DNA from: Stephanodiscus triporus
Lineage: Eukaryota > Bacillariophyta > Thalassiosirophyceae > Thalassiosirales > Thalassiosiraceae
DNA: 11,464 nt
Direction of reading: 5' to 3'
NCBI GenBank assembly: GCA_036939755.1
Contig: JALLAZ010000879.1
Span: 1-11,464 of the forward strand
The notes under the pieces are model-generated. The model worked only from the letters and a program-made list of their open reading frames with translations, was not told the origin of the DNA and did no database searches. Within the stretch, counting starts at the first letter, position 1; every line of letters begins with the position of its first letter. This document shows positions 7,867-11,464 of this stretch, piece after piece. A program made the position numbers and the translations under genes.

Positions 7867-7904
7867 CCCCTCCCCCGCCTTCGTCGATCATCTCGTCGCA
7901 TCGT

Positions 7905-10013
7905 ATGTCTTCCGCGAGCGAATCGTCCCACGACGACGAGCCCCGTCTCGAAACTCAGCCACCGTTCAACCCATGGTTTCCGACCGCCACTGTCATCGTC
8001 TCGGCCATGCCCGCCAATGATTTGTCCGACAACGACGACAACGACGACGACGACGATACTTCACCATATTTGACGCAGCCGCCTTCTATCGTAAACACCG
8101 CGCAGACAGTCGCCGCGACTAGTCCCCAGAGACCAGTCTTCCTAAATTCGGTCTTGCTCGCAGATGCACCCGAGTTTGAGATTAATTCCAGAACTACATT
8201 GCCCGACTACACGGTCGCACCCCTTCCGCCATCTATTGTTATCCCTGACTATGTGTCGTCGGCAATTAAGAAGGAACTCCTCGCTACCTGGGGATGCGAG
8301 ACTCCACGACCTTACCAAGTCGAGGCAATATTCCACCTCGTCTACCGTAAGGTCGACATGGTTTATTTAATTCGAAAGACAGGAGAGGGGAAGTCTCTCG
8401 TGTTGCAGGGGATGGCGTCGATGTTAAAAGGTGTCACGATATCTCTTGTCCCTTTGTTGGGTCTTGGTAGCGACCAACAGGAGAAGTGTTCAAAATTATC
8501 GGATGCAGTAGAGGCCTACCATCTTGACGAATTTCGTGGAAGTCACGCGAAGTTGCTCATCCGCCATCTTCGCTTATACACGCATGAGGAGAAGACGACT
8601 ATCATCCTATTCGTCTCCCCACAGCAGATGCAGCGCAATTCTAATTGGTACGCTGTGCTCCGTGACCTAGCTTCGCGGGGATGCATCTCCGCAGTTTGCA
8701 TTGATGAGGTTCACTCGAGTGTGCAAAACTACGAGTCTTTTAGACCAGAGTTCAAGAGTGCGATGGACTTCCTAAATCAGCTGGTAACGATATCTCGTAA
8801 CTCTATCACCAGATCTCACTTTTACGTTCCAATCCTCGCAATGTCAGCCACATTCACTATGAGTGATCAGGATGCATTCAACAAATTGATCCGCCGACAA
8901 CCAACTATGGTCTTTTGGGGTGAAATGAGTCGAAGGAATATTATGTTCAATGTCCACGTCGCTGGGAATCCGACTCATTTACTTATGGCCGATTGGACAA
9001 AGGTTGCCGGGAAAGAACATCCGCAGCAATCTCTTATTTATTCCAACTCTGCCAAGGCATGCGACGAGACACTAATCCCACGCCTCACCAGTACTGCTCG
9101 GGAGAAGATACCATTTTCCCATGGTGTTTTTCTAGCTCTCACTGGACAGTGCGGACTAATGATGAAATGGTTTTTGATGGCAGCATTTTGCGGGGAAACA
9201 AATGGGGACATTGACAATGAATCATCCCTACCAACAATATGGTGCATGCCTTGCACATCGGCGGCGAATTGTGGTGTCTCAAGTACGAACTGCACCGCCT
9301 GCTTTCGAGTTGGCCCGCCACCGAGCTTTCACGAGATGGTTCAGGAAATGGGACGTGTCGATCGACTACACACAGCCGATGTTGGAACGAATTCATACAG
9401 CATATATCTAAATCTGAATACCTTCCTTTTGTTATGGATGCGAGTTCAGTGCGAAACTAATGCGTTGGTAAAAGATCGGACGAATGATGAACTACAATCC
9501 ATACTACGGTGTCTTGTTCTTCCAGAGCAGTGCTATCATTCACTCATCGAAAATCACTTCGAAAACCCGCACCGGAGTTATACGAAGGACGGATGCGGTG
9601 ACCAGTGTTCCTACTGTGACGGTTCGTATCGTAACTTTGGTGCACGTGTATCCAAAAGTCAACTCATTGCTGTACTAACCACACATGTTTTCAGCAAGGG
9701 ATTAGTTCCAGCAATGTCTCTGATTTCTAGGATATCGTCAAAGGAGAATAAACTGATTAAACAGGCAATTTGGAAAGGCAAAGGGGGGCAGGTGAATGCG
9801 GGACATGTTCACACCCTAGTACTCATGCTAATTGCTTCAAAGATACTCGAACTATCTGTATCTCAAAACAGTAAAGAAGCAAACAACAACAAAATACCAC
9901 TAAAAACTATCGAGATCGGATTGGCGAAAGAATATGTATACGTTGACGATATTTGCAAAACTTTATCAATTTATGTAGACGCTAATTGGGAGGGTATCCC
10001 GCATGATCCGTGA
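7905..10013 (+). CDS. RecQ-family (SF2) DNA helicase-like protein, 702 aa, probably element-encoded
   Basis: The helicase motifs are in order: RPYQ (135-138, motif 0), RKTGEGKS (157-164, Walker A), PLLGLGSDQQ (183-192, motif Ia, as RecQ PL..L..DQ), DEVH (267-270, Walker B). QNYESFRPEF at the place of the RecQ aromatic-rich loop comes next, then AMSAT (312-316, motif III), CTSAANCGVSS (450-460, motif V) and VQEMGRVDR (479-487, motif VI). A RecQ-like zinc site follows: Cys543, then Cys564, Cys568 and Cys571. Winged-helix or HRDC domains are not evident. The first 115 residues are disordered with an acidic run (41-51). RecQ enzymes unwind DNA 3'-5' using ATP. Motif VI differs from the cellular GRAGRDG form, and DEVH replaces DEAH, so this is not an ordinary WRN/BLM/Sgs1 orthologue. 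All catalytic residues are kept, so it is probably active or recently so. The ATG is preceded by a C-rich tract and no in-frame upstream start. Confidence 0.85.
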   Translation: MSSASESSHDDEPRLETQPPFNPWFPTATVIVSAMPANDLSDNDDNDDDDDTSPYLTQPPSIVNTAQTVAATSPQRPVFLNSVLLADAPEFEINSRTTLPDYTVAPLPPSIVIPDYVSSAIKKELLATWGCETPRPYQVEAIFHLVYRKVDMVYLIRKTGEGKSLVLQGMASMLKGVTISLVPLLGLGSDQQEKCSKLSDAVEAYHLDEFRGSHAKLLIRHLRLYTHEEKTTIILFVSPQQMQRNSNWYAVLRDLASRGCISAVCIDEVHSSVQNYESFRPEFKSAMDFLNQLVTISRNSITRSHFYVPILAMSATFTMSDQDAFNKLIRRQPTMVFWGEMSRRNIMFNVHVAGNPTHLLMADWTKVAGKEHPQQSLIYSNSAKACDETLIPRLTSTAREKIPFSHGVFLALTGQCGLMMKWFLMAAFCGETNGDIDNESSLPTIWCMPCTSAANCGVSSTNCTACFRVGPPPSFHEMVQEMGRVDRLHTADVGTNSYSIYLNLNTFLLLWMRVQCETNALVKDRTNDELQSILRCLVLPEQCYHSLIENHFENPHRSYTKDGCGDQCSYCDGSYRNFGARVSKSQLIAVLTTHVFSKGLVPAMSLISRISSKENKLIKQAIWKGKGGQVNAGHVHTLVLMLIASKILELSVSQNSKEANNNKIPLKTIEIGLAKEYVYVDDICKTLSIYVDANWEGIPHDP

Positions 10014-10533
10014 AGAATTCTTCTATCGATTGTCGGACTTGGGATTCAACAGCATTCTCATTGCGATCAATCCGCTGTTGCCGTTCCTCGTGGCGTCGCT
10101 CTAACGTATCAACTGATGTAGCTACCTTCCGTTGGAAATGATCCACTGCTGCCCGGATTGTGTTTTCGAATTCAGTCTCATCATTAATCTTTCTAAGTCG
10201 ACTGTCAATAGCATTTTTTACAGCGGTACTCTCAAGCAAAAACACATCCAGCAGCCCATTTTTCTCAAGCTTTGTCAACTTACGTTTGTTTTCCTTGAAC
10301 ACGTTCCTCGGTTTATCATCCGTGGACCCCACACTTCCACAAATACTTCCACAACCATCTACGGAATTATTTTCTAAGTCATCCTTGCAGTCTACACGAT
10401 GAATGAAATTGCAGCTGTTGTAGTCGTCGTCGTCATTATCATTGTCTGATTGTACATCATCGCCATCATCATCCTCTGACTCATCTCCAGTTAGACTGAG
10501 GTACGACGCTGCACCTCTACTTTCTTTTTGGAT
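9982..10533 (-). CDS. C-terminal segment of the convergent partner: acidic linker plus coiled coil
   Basis: This frame is open from just after TGA (10536-10534) to TAG (9984-9982), about 183 residues. It has no ATG near its beginning; a GTG at 10332 is the only start-like codon noted, and nothing supports initiation there. It begins with a short Ser/Gly stretch, then a run dominated by Asp/Glu (GDESEDDDGDDVQSD and onward), then Cys-containing linker sequence. It ends in a Lys/Arg/Glu-rich helical region with coiled-coil character (about the last 110 residues, with ERRHEERQQRIDRNE near the end). It looks like a disordered linker and oligomerisation tail and not an enzyme domain. Its last 32 bp overlap the RecQ-like coding end on the opposite strand. 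Confidence 0.5.
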   Translation of the reverse strand: MQKESRGAASYLSLTGDESEDDDGDDVQSDNDNDDDDYNSCNFIHRVDCKDDLENNSVDGCGSICGSVGSTDDKPRNVFKENKRKLTKLEKNGLLDVFLLESTAVKNAIDSRLRKINDETEFENTIRAAVDHFQRKVATSVDTLERRHEERQQRIDRNENAVESQVRQSIEEFFTDHAGYPPN

Positions 10534-11384
10534 TCACTATTCTTGTTCTTATACCTATCAGGCACCGCGTTAGTCATGAATACCGAGTCGTTTAGAGTAA
10601 TTGGCGTGTCAACACGATTGCTAAAGATATCGCAATTTGAGAAATATAAATAAAGAGCGCGAATGTCGTCTGTCGCCAACGTCGGACATGTTCTTGATTT
10701 CCCTGCAAATCCGAACACCATCTTGGCACACCGGGATGCCGAATGAAGATGACGTGATTTCCGGCACATCACATTTATATCAGCGTTGTTCATGGTCTGT
10801 TTTAGAGCCATGTTATGTTTTTCGCAAAAATCATCAAACGACATGAAGTTACCATTTGCATGCATTCGGACAAACCTACCCATTCGCATGTACTCAAGCT
10901 CCTCTGCGGACAACGTGTAGTTTACCTCAATCCGACGCATAGACTCCATTTGATACTGTGGCTTCTTTGAGATACCCCACACTGGCACCCAGTCGACGCT
11001 TTCAACTTCTAATAAAGCCCAATCGGCAACTCTGACGGCCTCTTTGCATAGATACCATTTCTCCGCCATGATCAAAAATCGAGAGACATACCGAGTAATC
11101 TCATTGTTAGATAAAAGCAATGCGTCACAGTATTCATCGTATTGCAACATGAATTGCTTCAGATTCTCCGACAGTGTGACATCAGCTCTTAAGCTCCAAT
11201 TCTTCGGAGTCGCACTGATATATTTATCCAAACGCAGGCGCTTCAAAGCAGTGAGAATCTTTATCGTTAGATCTTCATGATCCTTCCACCTACCTTTGGT
11301 AGGATCTTCGCCAACTCGTTTTGTTTCTAACACACGAGCACACGCCTCAATAAATCCCGGGTAAAAAATCTTAGAAAAAACTCT
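10491..11384 (-). CDS. Central segment of the convergent partner protein, possibly DUF6589-like
   Basis: The frame is open from just after TGA (11387-11385) to TAA (10493-10491), about 297 residues, with no in-frame ATG near its beginning (only GTG at 11333). The lack of an ATG agrees with it being an internal fragment. It is helical and rich in Trp, Tyr and Met: ADWALLEVESVDWVPVW, KPQYQMESMRRIE, EELEYMRMGRFVRMHANG, then FDDFCEKHN and SRHLHSASRC. The order DW-(hydrophobic)-K-x-x-Y-x-x-E-x-x-R-x-x-E, then RFV, then D/E-x-x-N, recalls the C-terminal part of DUF6589 proteins. Those are common in fungi and invertebrates and often suspected to be element-derived. I judge this from memory of the pattern only. 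No DDE triad, tyrosine-recombinase or reverse-transcriptase motif is visible. Confidence 0.6.
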   Translation of the reverse strand, partial: RVFSKIFYPGFIEACARVLETKRVGEDPTKGRWKDHEDLTIKILTALKRLRLDKYISATPKNWSLRADVTLSENLKQFMLQYDEYCDALLLSNNEITRYVSRFLIMAEKWYLCKEAVRVADWALLEVESVDWVPVWGISKKPQYQMESMRRIEVNYTLSAEELEYMRMGRFVRMHANGNFMSFDDFCEKHNMALKQTMNNADINVMCRKSRHLHSASRCAKMVFGFAGKSRTCPTLATDDIRALYLYFSNCDIFSNRVDTPITLNDSVFMTNAVPDRYKNKNSESKKKVEVQRRTSV

Positions 11385-11464
11385 TCAAATACCTGCTTTT
11401 TGCGAAAACGTGATTCCACGGCCAGTAGGGTCATTTTTGTTATCTGGCAGCAGCACTTTGAAGA

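Larger units (their letters stand above)
7344..7904. other. Intergenic region between the PEX1 and RecQ-like starts, rich in palindromes
   Basis: No gene is supported. About the first 100 bp must contain the PEX1 5' region. From 7444 to 7806 at least seven perfect or near-perfect inverted repeats are packed together (7444-7473, 7503-7540, 7570-7579, 7585-7599, 7607-7616, 7747-7766, 7779-7806). A C-rich tandem duplication follows just before the RecQ-like ATG. Open frames of 60-113 codons here show no domain and reflect GC-rich composition. A 10-bp direct repeat TATTCTACCA occurs at 7431-7440 and 7475-7484. The region may include the left end of a mobile element. Confidence 0.6.
7905..11464. 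mobile_element. Putative mobile-element module: RecQ-type helicase plus a convergent accessory protein
   Basis: The module has two tail-to-tail genes. One is a stand-alone RecQ-like helicase unlike cellular RecQ orthologues in motif detail. The other is an unrecognised protein broken by apparent frameshifts. The palindrome-dense sequence upstream may be its end. No terminal inverted repeat or target-site duplication can be proved, because the right boundary lies beyond the window. The mobile nature is inferred from the gene types, the decay of one partner and the position beside a housekeeping gene. A domesticated or viral-derived origin is also possible. Confidence 0.42.
9982..11464 (-). pseudogene. 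Convergent partner gene broken by two apparent frameshifts (5' end at or beyond window edge)
   Basis: Three open minus-strand segments in different frames join naturally into one protein. Segment 1 runs from the window edge to about 11375 and contains a possible ATG at 11434-11432. Segment 2 is 11384-10491. Segment 3 is 10533-9982. Each junction lies at a homopolymer (six A at 11375-11380 and five T at 10525-10529, plus-strand view). In each case one extra base would restore a continuous frame of similar character. With the ATG at 11434 the protein would be about 480 residues. Otherwise the gene continues to the right. The cause is either mutation, meaning a decayed element gene, or homopolymer errors in the assembly. 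The gene ends TAG at 9984-9982, inside the last codons of the RecQ-like gene. Confidence 0.6.

Noticed and set aside
7905..10013. Helitron helicase
   Set aside because: Helitron helicases are Pif1-type (SF1B) fused to a Rep nuclease. This protein has SF2 RecQ motifs and a RecQ-like zinc site, and no Rep HUH motif.

Overview
The window looks like nuclear DNA of a diatom, most plausibly a centric one. The evidence is a gene for a thylakoid-lumen PsbP-like protein whose precursor carries a signal peptide ending in a diatom-type S/F cleavage context followed by a twin-arginine lumen signal, one short GT-AG spliceosomal intron, a long single-exon peroxisomal PEX1 gene, and poly-Ser and poly-Gly tracts encoded by trinucleotide microsatellites. 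The species cannot be named from the sequence. I see no rRNA, tRNA or CRISPR array.

Layout. 1-157 (+) is the 3' end of a Lys-rich protein closing with a PIP-box-like peptide. 158-574 is intergenic and holds a hairpin at 189-230. 575-2161 (-) encodes an unrecognised 528-residue protein full of Ser runs. It is divergent, across a 167-bp shared promoter region, from the two-exon PsbP-like gene (2329-3084 and 3194-3412, +). The block from about 800 to 3400 is clearly more GC-rich than the rest. 3413-3704 is a convergent intergenic stretch. 3705-7343 (-) is PEX1, the type II AAA+ ATPase that, with PEX6, recycles the PTS1 receptor PEX5 from the peroxisome membrane.

The right part (about 7440 to the end) looks like a mobile-element module. 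A 360-bp region dense in perfect or near-perfect inverted repeats (7444-7806) precedes an intact RecQ-type helicase gene (7905-10013, +). That gene converges, with a 32-bp tail-to-tail overlap, on a second gene (9982 to the window edge, -). The second gene is broken by two apparent single-base losses in homopolymer runs. Its product may be distantly related to the DUF6589 group, but this is a memory-based resemblance and not established. I know of no named transposon class with this pairing, so this is the best candidate here for an undescribed system. Its right boundary lies outside the window.

The left genes serve ordinary cell functions (a nuclear or DNA-replication partner, a chloroplast lumen protein, peroxisome import) and show no common pathway. 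The right module appears to be an accessory insertion beside the PEX1 promoter.
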